The notes beneath the pieces are model-generated. The model worked only from the letters and a program-made list of their open reading frames with translations, did not search any database and was not told where the DNA came from. A stretch of 64,000 nucleotides of DNA from Rotaria socialis (taxonomy: Eukaryota > Rotifera > Eurotatoria > Philodinida > Philodinidae): positions 231,844 to 295,843 of the forward strand of contig CAJNYU010004134.1 of the NCBI GenBank assembly GCA_905331475.1. Direction: 5' to 3'. A program made the translations under genes and the position numbers. This document shows positions 25,508 to 35,594 of the stretch, piece after piece (the stretch's first letter is position 1; each line of letters opens with the position of its first letter).

Positions 25508-27595
25508 TGCATATACCAATAGAATCATGCAGAACGAAAGAAATATTTATAGAGAACATTCATCAACCTGAAAATATGGCTACACCTAAACACGTTTATA
25601 TAGGATCTTCACTATTTATCAAAAAGAAAAAAGAAAGACCAACTAAATAGTGAAAGTAATGGTTATTGCAGTTCATTTCATAAAAAAATAGAAAGTAGTT
25701 TTCTTTGTAAAGTATTTACATTTATAATTAATATAACCTATTAGAAACGTTGACAAAATGTGCTTATAAACGAGAAGAGCACTGTTCATTAAATGAAATA
25801 AAAATTAATTATGAAAATATGAAATGCCTAAATTAATTGAGTTCTAGTTTTCTAATTCTAATGGCAGTGAATAATATCGTCGTTTCGTTGCATTTTATTT
25901 AATACACGTAATTGACAATTGCTGTTCAAAGATGCATGAATAAATTAACAAAAAATGTACACCAATATTATTGAAATATCAGTATATTATACGTAAACAA
26001 GCTTTTCTAATGAGTACATTTAGTTTGATCAGTTCTTGTTTCAGTATTCGAAATTCGAATGCAAATTTTGATGAAAAATCTCAAGAACTAGAAACGAAAA
26101 ATACGCCTACCGTTTGTTTAGAAAAAAAACGGACGATATTTATTAAAAGCATATTGTATCATTTATTTTTCTACTAAGTAATATCCTTGGATATAATAGA
26201 AACGCTTTCGTATATTCTGACACGAATCGTTTAGTATTTGATTTGATTTCTTTTGATAGTCCTATTATAGGAAAAACGTTTTTCGAAAAAATACAAATCT
26301 TCAAACAAAAATATTTTGTTAAACGATTCACTTTACGGATGATGAATCTCATATGACTATATGCAATAGAGCTGTATTCATTATTCACAAAGTTAAAATT
26401 TAATAATATTTGGAGTGATATATGAAAGAATTCAAGTATTATATAACGAGAATGACTCGAAACACTGTAGTCTACAAAATCTCATTGAAAGAGTTAGCTA
26501 CATATTTTCATGTATAAAAGGCTGATTTAGACGGTTTCAAAAATATAAATGTCATGATATTTCCCTAAATGTCAGGAATTTTATTTTTGAATTTTCACTA
26601 TCAAGATGATAATGCTGATGGTATAAACAAAAAATAATTCTTCATAATATTTAGTTTACTGTGTTCTAGACTCGATTATTTTCTTTTTGAATGAAAAAAA
26701 AGTATGGAAAATATACATATATGAAAATAATATATCATAAAGTTATATTTTATTATTGATATTGATATTCTTTCATGAAAGATAGAAATCAATTACATCG
26801 GAAATATTTTATTTCTCTTTATTATCGTCAACATTTTTATATTTAGTGTGTCGATAATTCTCAGATGGTTTTTTAGTACTAGACTGTAAACATTTACGCG
26901 TGTTCAGTACTAAGGAATCAAGGTATGAACGAAAAATAAACTCGATTGAAAATTGATTTTTGTCAGTTGTAGTAATAAAAATGAAAATGAAAACAAATAA
27001 ATCAGTTCATTCAAGATAATTTTCAATGTTTGAAAGCAAAACTTGAAGAATACGTTTTTATTTTGTCCCTTTTCATCGAGGAGAGAATAACAAAAACATA
27101 GATTTTCATCGCAGCCTGTTCGTTCAATTGAATACAAAGATCTAATCATTTCATGTAATTGTTATCAGTAGATAAAACTATGATTTTATTAATGAATCCT
27201 ATTTTATTCATCATAAGAATAATTCATAATAATGGTAATTAGGATAATTCAATTTTTTCTTCGTCTCGGGCAAATATTCAATCGCTATTCACGAATGTCA
27301 CACATATTTATCAACATGAAAAAGATTATTACTTTCATTTTATATAAAAATTTCATGATAAAAAGAAAAGCCGTGTATTAACATTTAATAATGAAGAACA
27401 ATAAATTATGTTAATTGGTGTTTATTGAAAAATGACTGTAGACATGACAGAAACTTTTGAAAACATGATCTACCAACACATCAAATTTTAAATGATTTTT
27501 AATAAAAGAAATTATTTACTCTTACAATTGTTGGTTATTGTTGTGAAATGAATTTTTCGTTGTATCGTCCTTTTTTTTATTAAAAAATCAATTGA
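25411..27595. other. Intergenic upstream of BCS1L
   Basis: AT-rich, about 2.2 kb, no recognisable gene. It contains the BCS1L promoter side and the 3' flank of the zinc-finger gene, with a minus-strand AATAAA at about 27577-27582, 14 bases past that gene's stop. Confidence 0.5.
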
Positions 27596-29279
27596 TCAAC
27601 GTCGAGAAACTTCGCTAAATATTTTTTCACTTACGAAAGGTATGTGTATCTGATCAGATGTGTTTCCTGATAAATGATCAGTCTCTATGAAACAAATAAT
27701 AAAAGATATCGAAAGCAATATGACAAAAGAAATTGACTTCTATTCATATTTTAATATATCCTTCAGAAGGAGTGAGTAACTTACGAAATGATGGCGTGGA
27801 CGAGATATCATCTATTACACAAAAAATGATAATAATATTTTGAGAGAGTGAATAGTTTCGTGTTCTGATAAATACTTGGAATTGAAGTCCGTCTTCCTGT
27901 TGATTGAATATCTGATACATCCGGAATATGTTTTGGATTGAAAGAACACTTATTCTTTAAGAAAAATAGTGTTAACTAAAATATAATAGAATTATTCAAT
28001 ATCATACCTGATGATTCTCGGATTCATTTAATGAACAGCGTTGTCGACAAAATAGACATTCAACTTTCACTGTTATTTTTGATAATTCAATTTGTCTATA
28101 GATTCAATAAAAAATGAGAAAAAGTGATGACTTGAAACGAAAAAACAAAAATCTAAACCTTCTTTTATTCACAAGTCGACGTCTATCATTTTCATTACAT
28201 TGTTTCTAAGTTATAATTAATGATCAAGTCAAAGATAATATTTTTGAAAGATTCTCCAGAATTCCAAATGATCTATAGTTACTAGATGTGTTTGATATTG
28301 TGATCCCACAATCGGTCGATTACATATTTCACAGGGTACTTGAATTATTGTGGAGAAATTCCTTACAAAACATATTCTGAATATATTAAATATAAGATGA
28401 AATGGCTCTCTCTCTCAATATTATACGATAGATTTTCTTGAATGTCAGATTTTGTTCTATGTATGGTTGATTTGTTGTCGTCCAATGGTACCATATGTAT
28501 ATCTGAAGATTTTCCTTCAACAAAAATACTATTAATGTTTATTCCATTATTGAATAGAAAAAAAAATGATTGCCATTACTATTCTGAATCGTATTTGGAC
28601 GCGACGATAGCGAACTATTTGAATCAAATTGCATTGAGCGACGAGTATTTTCTCTTCGACTTCGATTTTCGCCTAAAACAAATGTCGTCAATCAACTAGT
28701 AATGTGAATTAAGACAAAAACATTTGATATTTTAAAAATTCTAAATACAATACTATCATCAAATGATGTCGATCTTCCAGATAGTTGACGAATTACTGGA
28801 TGTTGCTTTGAATTAAGAAAACATCTCTAGAAATAATTCGATATGAATTATGTTATTCAAATAAACTAATAAGAGTACCTCATGAACATGGCTCTCATGG
28901 ATATTGTATCGCAGATTGCAATTTTCGCAAAATAATAAATCATCATGGTTTACTCTACATTTAGAAATACTTCGTTACATCTGCATAAAATCTTCATATG
29001 AAATGAAGTAACTGACGCTTCAAAAGAATTACTAGACGACATTGGTTGGCTTGTGTTTATTGACTTAAATTTGTTAACACAAGTGTTGATATGATTATCA
29101 CAAATTGCACGTCGATATTGTTTACCACATTTAAAGCATACCAGTATTTTTTCACGACAACTATCTAAATGAGAATCATAATCTGTATATGGTAAATGAC
29201 AGTCATGACAATGTTCATATATAATTGCAAATAAACATGGATGCTTCTCAACTATTGACGACGACGATGACAACAACAT
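27596..29279 (-). CDS. XAF1/TRAFD1-like zinc-finger protein (paralogue 1)
   Basis: Small TRAF-type zinc-finger protein, 332 aa over eleven exons: 29279-29033, 28952-28879, 28826-28754, 28672-28580, 28514-28427, 28376-28283, 28205-28159, 28095-28008, 27954-27876, 27811-27785, 27684-27596. Paired Cys/His motifs run along the chain: CHDCH...HLDSC, CFKCG...HINTC, CENC...HVHE, CEICNR...HLKQC, CLFC...ENHQNKC. The spacing is that of XAF1/TRAFD1-type fingers. A Ser/Arg-rich linker (RSRRENTRRSMQF) lies between fingers. An in-frame stop precedes the ATG. The splice at 29032/28953 was chosen because it gives a 74-base exon matching one in the paralogue at 49.4-52.2 kb. Vertebrate relatives modulate innate signalling; that role is not shown here. 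Confidence 0.75.
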
Positions 29280-29344
29280 TGAATTTCTTTATAAAAAAAA
29301 ACAAATCAAATACAAAAATGAATAATTTTTTTTTATGTTCAATC

Positions 29345-30238
29345 TTACGAAAGTAAGGATGACGACGATGGTTGAACATTTTGAATAGATTCCAGTTGTT
29401 TATGAATCATATTAAATGTTGGTCTATCATGAAATCTATCATTCCAACATACAATCATAAGTTTCCAAAGATTTGGATCACATTTATCTGGTCGTGTTAA
29501 TATTTTACCATGTAGCTTTTGTTTACAAACTTCTTCATCATCATAAATTTCACTATAAGGCATTTTTCCAAAAGAACAAGCTTCCCACATAAGAACAGCA
29601 AATGAATAGACGTCAGATCTTTCTGAATAATTCGATCGGCCTCTACTACGTAAAATTTCTGGAGCAGCATAGCGTACTGGAATATTGATCTCTATATCTG
29701 ATGCAAATAATTCATTATGTGTTAAACCAAAATCAATTAATTTAATTAAATTTTTTTTTGGATCATGTGGATCTGATTTAAAAACTAGAGCATTTCTGCA
29801 CGCTAAATCGCCATGTATAATATCATTTTCAGCAAGATAAATCATAGCACTTGATATTTGAATAAATATTTCAATTAGTACATATTGTGATGGAATAAAA
29901 TGTTGTGCACTTAACAATCTAGCAATATCACCATCTTTAGCGTATTCTTGTAGAAGTAAAACTGAATCTGAGCCTATCAATTGATCGTTTGGATTTACAA
30001 GACCATACGTTTTTATAATATGTGTATGATGAAGTGTAATATAAAGTAACGCTTCAACTTCTACTTTATTTCCTTTCATTTCAAGTAATACAATGGGCAA
30101 GTTCTCTCCATTTAACCATGTTGCTTTATAAAATGTTTTACCGAATCCACCAGTGATTTTTTCTCTCTTTTGAATTTCACGACCTAATTCATATGTAGAT
30201 TGTCTTTGTAGTGTTGCTACCGATGTTCTATTATTCAT
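29345..30238 (-). CDS. Single-exon tyrosine-kinase-like protein
   Basis: Protein kinase domain of 297 aa with almost no flanking sequence: no SH2, SH3, signal peptide or membrane segment. The glycine loop is GGFGKTF (30-36), and the ATP-binding lysine is probably Lys55 in LLEMK. The catalytic loop is HGDLACRN (142-149), tyrosine-kinase-like but with Gly for the Arg of HRD. DFG is at 169-171, and PVRYAAPEI in the activation segment replaces the usual PVKW-APE. DVYSFAVLMWE and the CW...RP motif close the C-lobe. Catalytic Asp144, Asn149 and DFG are kept, so it may be active. It is the only multi-domain-sized gene here without introns, which could mean a retrocopy. Substrate unknown. Confidence 0.85.
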   Translation of the reverse strand: MNNRTSVATLQRQSTYELGREIQKREKITGGFGKTFYKATWLNGENLPIVLLEMKGNKVEVEALLYITLHHTHIIKTYGLVNPNDQLIGSDSVLLLQEYAKDGDIARLLSAQHFIPSQYVLIEIFIQISSAMIYLAENDIIHGDLACRNALVFKSDPHDPKKNLIKLIDFGLTHNELFASDIEINIPVRYAAPEILRSRGRSNYSERSDVYSFAVLMWEACSFGKMPYSEIYDDEEVCKQKLHGKILTRPDKCDPNLWKLMIVCWNDRFHDRPTFNMIHKQLESIQNVQPSSSSLLS

Positions 30239-30566
30239 TTTTATTTTTATTTTATTGAATTATTTTCTCGATTCTATATTGAATTCATTGTGTTCATCTA
30301 CAATTGCACGGTGAAAATTTGTTTTCATAATTTTGAAATTTTGAAATAGTTTAAAGATTTTCTTAAAAACAAATAAACTTAATAAAAATGAAGTACTTTA
30401 ATGCTGATAATAGCAATTCTATTGTCGTCCATGTAATTTACAAAATATTCAAGTACTTGATTGATATAACTAGATGCACTTTCTTCCAATTTGTAACTCG
30501 TGCGCGCGCAACAAAAAAATAAAAATATTATTCAACTCGAAGCTTTTTCTCTTTTACTTCTTTTTT

Positions 30567-30910
30567 GTGTACTCCAAAAAAAATGAGTACACTCTAGATT
30601 CGATCAGTGTGTCCGGCCGTTAACACGATAAATTTTGAAAGCCTCATCTAATTGTCATGAAATTTTGTACACAGAATGATCTCATCAATATCTCAGTCGA
30701 GTTCGAAGATGAAAGCAATCTGTGAAGAAATGGCTGAGTTATCGAAAAAATTGTCATTATTGGCTAGACCATCCCTGAGGGGGGACACAGGGATTTTTTC
30801 AAAAAAACATTTTTTCTCAGTATTATTCAAAACATATATAAATCGACTCAGTTTTTGCAGTAAACGTAACAATCGGATGCGAATCCGATGTTTTCTTATT
30901 TATTTATTCG
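30567..30910 (+). repeat. Dispersed repeat, copy 1
   Basis: About 340 bases that recur at 45906-46236 in the same orientation with roughly 85-90% identity by eye. The copy opens with a hairpin (GTGTACTC, A-rich loop, GAGTACAC), then CAGTGTGTCCGGCCGTTAACACGATAA. It ends near a second hairpin, ATCGGATGCGAATCCGAT. No protein coding. It lies 50 bases before the first 5S-like sequence. Confidence 0.8.
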
Positions 30911-30959
30911 TTCGTTTTGCAAAAAAATTTTAATCGAATTCTTTTTCACCAACATATAC

Positions 30960-31078
30960 GCTTACGGTCGTACCACGTTGAATACACCAGTTCTCGTCCG
31001 ATCACTGAAGTTGAGCAACGTCGCGCTCGGTTAGTACTTGGATGGGTGACCACCTGGGAATACCGAGTGTCGTACGCT
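30960..31078 (+). rRNA. 5S rRNA-like sequence, probably a diverged copy
   Basis: 119 bases with the full eukaryotic 5S layout, including CCTGGGAATACCGAGTG at the 3' side and internal control elements GAGCAACG and GGATGGGTGACC. Several positions look mutated: the terminal stem pairs GCTTACG with CGTACGC rather than CGTAAGC, and GTCGCGCTCGG stands where GTCGGGCTCGG is expected. No run of four or more T follows directly, so Pol III termination would be poor. Likely a dispersed pseudogene-like copy. Confidence 0.7.
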
Positions 31079-31393
31079 TGTGTTTATGACGAATCTGTCT
31101 GCGGTTCTTCTATAATTTTCTGGAGATACGTTTAAAAAAATATTTTCTCTTAAATTTTATTTCTTTTTTAATTTTTAAAACATTTTGCAGTCGATTTTTG
31201 TTTCTGACGAATGCTAAAGAATGTACAATTCTTCTTTTGAAAATTCAACATCTTAAAATAAATGAAAATTCTTTTATATGTTGATAAGAACTATCAACTG
31301 AAGTTCTCGAGCATTGTCTTGAGTATTATCATATAGCTTTATGATATTTGTAGTAATTCTTAAAAATAATTATCTATTTTTCTTGATAGGTTA

Positions 31394-31749
31394 TCATTTA
31401 CCTCAAAACTGGTTACCACAAATCAATCCCCAAATAAAATCCCCATTTGGCGTTATCAAAGGAATAAAGTGAGGATATTGATTTGGGGATTTTTTTAATT
31501 GACTAAACATAAGAAAAACAGCTTTACGATGAATCTGGTGGCCAGAATATATTGTGGGTCGCCAAAAACTACACTTTATAGTAAGCCAAGATATAATCTG
31601 GTCATCTGATTCATCGTAGAGCTGTTTGTCTTATGCTTAGTGAATTAAAAAAATCCTCAAATCAATATCCTCACTTTATTCGTTTGGTTACTCCAAATGG
31701 GGATTTTATTTGGGGGTTGACTTGTGCTAACCAGTTTTGGGGTAAATGA
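31394..31749. mobile_element. Fold-back MITE with about 150-base terminal inverted repeats
   Basis: The two ends are long inverted repeats: TCATTTACC(T/C)CAAAACTGGTTA at the left reads back from the right end at 31749. The match continues through CCCCAAATAAAATCCCCATTTGG and AGTGAGGATATTGATTTG to about 150 bases per arm. TA flanks both ends (31392-31393 and 31750-31751), as expected of Tc1/mariner-type insertion. The centre of about 60 bases has no coding capacity, so the element is non-autonomous. Confidence 0.8.
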
Positions 31750-31942
31750 TAGGCATTCAAAAGTAGTTCTCATATTTGTTACATAATGCAATATTGAGTG
31801 AAAAATCACTTTCTGATCATCAGAACATAAATTGAACCTTGGCTAACACAATGATCATGCTAGAAACTTTTATGCTAAAGTTGATGCTGTGTAGTACGAG
31901 AACCAAGATGCGATTGAATTACAGCATACACAGTGTATCTTA

Positions 31943-32310
31943 TGATAAAAAAAAATCCCCAAAAGACAGAATCCCCATCCAGGAAGAACAATCCGACAGT
32001 CGGATCCTAGCGGAAAATTATCGGATCCGATGGGAATTCATCGAAAGTTGGCAGAATCCTTGGTATTGGATCCCGACAGGAAGTTGTTGGATGTCGGAAA
32101 GTGCCTGAATGACCCGGATCCTGTCGGAACCCTAAAAATCAGACACTTTCCGACATCCGACAACTTCCGACGCATTCCCATCGGATCCGATGGGGTGAGT
32201 TCGACCTGGGGCAAATTAAAATCCCTATTTGGTTACCAGAATTGTTTTATCATCCCCAAATTGGGTTTTTTTTGGGGATCAATTTGGGGATTTCAATTTG
32301 GGGCAAATAA
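31943..32310. mobile_element. Second, composite fold-back element
   Basis: The right end (TTTGGGGCAAATAA, then TA) matches the terminus of the neighbouring MITE, and ATCCCC words recur at both ends. The middle holds a separate G+C-richer palindrome: 32078-32107 pairs with 32141-32170 (GGAAGTTGTTGGATGTCGGAAAGTG and its complement), and the palindrome TCGGATCCGA occurs at 32021 and 32181. The left border is approximate. It looks like one inverted-repeat element nested in another. Confidence 0.55.
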
Positions 32311-32484
32311 TAGTCACTCAATAATCGTGAAATATGATGATTTGAGAAAAAGAATTATGTAAATAAACGAAGAGAAGTCAACGTGCGTATGATTTGTGTT
32401 AAAAAGGAATATAAAAACAAAGAATTTTAAATCATTTCTTGCATTATGGATGATTAAATAGAAACAAAATCATATTTATTTCAA

Positions 32485-33003
32485 ATGCAACTTCGATCGA
32501 CAACAGCGCCACTTGAAATAACTCAGAGACGCTATGCATCAGTGGATTTACGTAAGAAATTTTCGAATTCAACGACAAATACTAGGTATAAATCTTCTTG
32601 ACCTTTCTCAATCTTTTCATTAAGATAATTGGTTCCATTTCTAGTTATGAGCTGTTTTCACAATAAGTACAATGTACCTTTTATCTTATGCTATGATCTA
32701 CATGTATATTTTAATTAAGATAGTGGACTGCACAAAACACAGAAGCAAACTTATTAATTTCAATTTTTTAAAATTTTTGAAACCATATTTTTCTTGGTCC
32801 ATCAGTCGATATATGACTCACGACCGAAGTTAATCGCTCATTCTCAAAATGCGAACAGCAGATCAAATTGGAAAAACGTTTTTCACAGTTCCCAAATGAA
32901 TGGCAAATATAAATTTGAAATTGACTTTCAAAATTATGAACCAGTTATACATGTGAAGAAAACAATTATTAACGGCTCAAAAAGAATAGCATATGAGAAA
33001 TGA
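32485..33003 (+). pseudogene. Possible small heat-shock (alpha-crystallin) gene fragment
   Basis: A short open stretch from the ATG at 32485 (MQLRSTTAPLEITQRRYA) is followed by a plausible donor, and a second open stretch at 32806-33003 reads GKYKFEIDFQNYEP and IHVKKTIINGSKRIAYEK. The second part recalls the start of an alpha-crystallin domain. The two parts do not join in frame with the splice sites visible, and the domain stops after about two strands, so this is either a decayed gene or chance. Confidence 0.25.
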
Positions 33004-33674
33004 TGTTTCATTGATATTTGCAGTGAATAGTGTGTCAAAAGTAATTCGTCAAAACTATGATCAACGATAATTAATATTAAAATTTCTCTAAATTAGAGCA
33101 AAAATGTTTTTTTTACTTTGTTGTTATAACTGATTTATGTAAGTATTGAATTTGAAATAATATTAATTTCGAGATCACCGCATTATAAACATTAGGGAAT
33201 ACTCAATGAAATCACTCTCGCTAAGAACTCGAATAGACAAGTTAAGCCCGCGAGTCATTTTCAATGAAATAAAATGCATACAAGAACTTTTAGTTTTATC
33301 TTATAAGTCACCTAAGACACAAATTGATGGGGAAAAAAATACGAAATGCAAACTTTGGGGATATCCGATATGATTTTTTTTTGAAACGATAAACAAACTT
33401 ATTTAAAAAAAAGAAAACCGGATACAAGTTGAATACTGTTCATATTGATTGCTGTAGCATATGAGGTCATATACTAAAATATTGAGTTCTCGTTCATTCC
33501 GTAGTCTAATTGCGAAAGTGACAAGCAACAGATAGTTGTGTTTTAGTTCTTTTTACAAGAAATGTTCAACATGTGTTTCAATTAATTTACAACCGATAAC
33601 CTTTTCACTGATCTTTTCCTTACATATTTGTTTCTATAATATGTATAAGTACATGTTTCATTGGCATATCCTAT

Positions 33675-33780
33675 GCTTACTTGAATATACCAGTTCTCGT
33701 CGGATCACTGAAGATAAGCAACGTCGGGCTCGGTTGGTACTTGGATAGGTGACCGCCTGGGAATACCGAGTGTCGTAAGC
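33675..33780 (+). pseudogene. 5S rRNA pseudogene
   Basis: Second 5S-like sequence, with about nine differences from the one at 30960 over 100 aligned bases. About 13 bases are missing near the 5' end, between GCTTAC and TTGAATA. The 3' stem half CGTAAGC and the following T5 terminator are kept. The deletion destroys helix I/II geometry, so a working 5S product is unlikely. Confidence 0.8.
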
Positions 33781-33957
33781 TTTTTCTGTTTTTTTAAATA
33801 TTTCATGTTTTTGCAATTAAAGTCTGTTTTTTTTCCGGTCATGAAATCGTTTGAAATTGAGACACATTTTTTGGTATTTTTCTTTATTTTATTTAATCTT
33901 TTCAATTTGTTTTCTTCTTTTTTCTTGCCAAAACAAAATGCAATCAACACAAATAAA

Positions 33958-33959
<2 letters not shown>

Positions 33960-34013
<54 letters not shown>
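33960..34013. repeat. Compound (CA)n(TA)n microsatellite
   Basis: About 16 CA units followed directly by about 10 TA units, within 200 bases of the 5S pseudogene. Open frames reading His-Thr or Cys-Val through it are artefacts. Confidence 0.9.
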
Positions 34014-34014
<1 letters not shown>

Positions 34015-34451
34015 GCATATACTGTTCAAAAACAAACGAAAAAAAAGAAGCAAATATTCCTTCTGATGATGACAATGATGCAAATCATAATAAAGTTACT
34101 AACGGTAACAATAGAATACACACCACAGCAAGATAAATCAAAAAGAGAAAAGAAAACTCTGCTTGATTTGCTAACACAAACTGGTACATATTGAAACAGA
34201 TAACCAAAAAAAAATTTTCAAGCCCATATTAATAAGTACAATGCTGATAAACAAAAGTCAAAAACAAAAGAAAAAAAAGAAGATACAGAGGATGATGTTA
34301 CTGTTCAATATAAAGAGAAAACAACAACAATAACAACAACGACGACGACATCAGCAGAAAAAGAAAATACCTGAGGATTAATTTCTTTTTTTCTCGATAC
34401 AGATTTGAACACGAAAAGAAAAAAATATATATAATGGCACACCTCATCCCC

Positions 34452-35558
34452 TTAATGATCATCATCAACAGTCAGTTTAGCGTCATCGATATCAATATCT
34501 TCTTCATCTTCATCTTCTCTTTCTGTTGTTGTTGTTGACGGAGGTGTTAAATTATGATTAGTTCCGGCAACAATGTCTTCATCGTCATCATTTTGTTCGT
34601 GTTTTATTTGATGTTCTTCAATTTCGCCTTCTTCTGTTTCATCTACTTCGTCTCTTTCAGCTTGAGCCTTCTGATTTAATGAATCAACAATATCATCTAA
34701 ACAAGCTTTTTTATGTGGACTGGATTTTTTCGTTACTAATGCATCGAGTTCGGATGTTGATATTTGTTGCTCAGCTGCTAATAAACGACGTTTACGATCA
34801 AAGTATTTTGGTTGTTCAATTGTTGTATCATGAACAACTATGGATGATGCACTATGTAACGATACATTTGAATCAAGATCATCTGAATCTCCAACAATAC
34901 TATCTTGTTGTTGATTGTTATCGTGTAATGAAAATTTACTTCCATTACTAATTGTACTTGAATTCGATGATACTTGAGCAGCTTCTAATTTAAATAAGCG
35001 TTCACGAAGTAATTCATTTTCATGCTTTAAAAGAAAATTTATTTTTATAGTTAAATATTTTTTGATTGTCAAATAATAGAACAAAAATACGTACGCGTAA
35101 TAAGATTGTCTCATTTTGTTGATGTGCGACAGCAAGTGTAGAATTTGTTTTAGATGATTGTGCATAGGCATGTAATTGTAATTGAGATATATATGTTATT
35201 AATTGTTGACGAGCACGTGATGATGATACTGTTGATTCAACTATTTGCCGAATACCATCTGGTGAAAAATCTATTTAATAAAAAGAAAAACAACCTGTTT
35301 TATTAGATGAATGATAAAATGTCATGATAGTCCTTTTATTATGAAAATCAGTAGGTTATATCGGAAGGAAAAAAGCTGATTAATATATCATGATGAAGAT
35401 AGACAAAAAAGACACAACTTGTTTCAATGAATTCCATATGAAAATGTTGTCTTACCATTGAAATTTGTGATGGACGGATTGATTGGCTCATTTAGTGCGG
35501 GAGAATTTGAGCGAACAACACGCAATGGTGATGGTCGATTACAACTATTAAAAGAAAA

Positions 35559-35594
<36 letters not shown>

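Noticed and set aside
30676..31135. Open frames in dispersed repeat copy 1 and across the 5S-like sequence
   Set aside because: The repeat copy at 45906 does not keep the frame, and the second frame simply translates the 5S region.
30960..33780. 5S-derived SINE interpretation of the two 5S-like sequences
   Set aside because: The sequences after the 5S part do not resemble each other and there is no shared tail.
33705..34194. Open frames reading repeated His-Thr or Cys-Val
   Set aside because: They translate the (CA)n(TA)n microsatellite.
34679..34951. Plus-strand open frame antisense to SKI
   Set aside because: It is the shadow of the SKI last exon, which has clear family continuity on the other strand.
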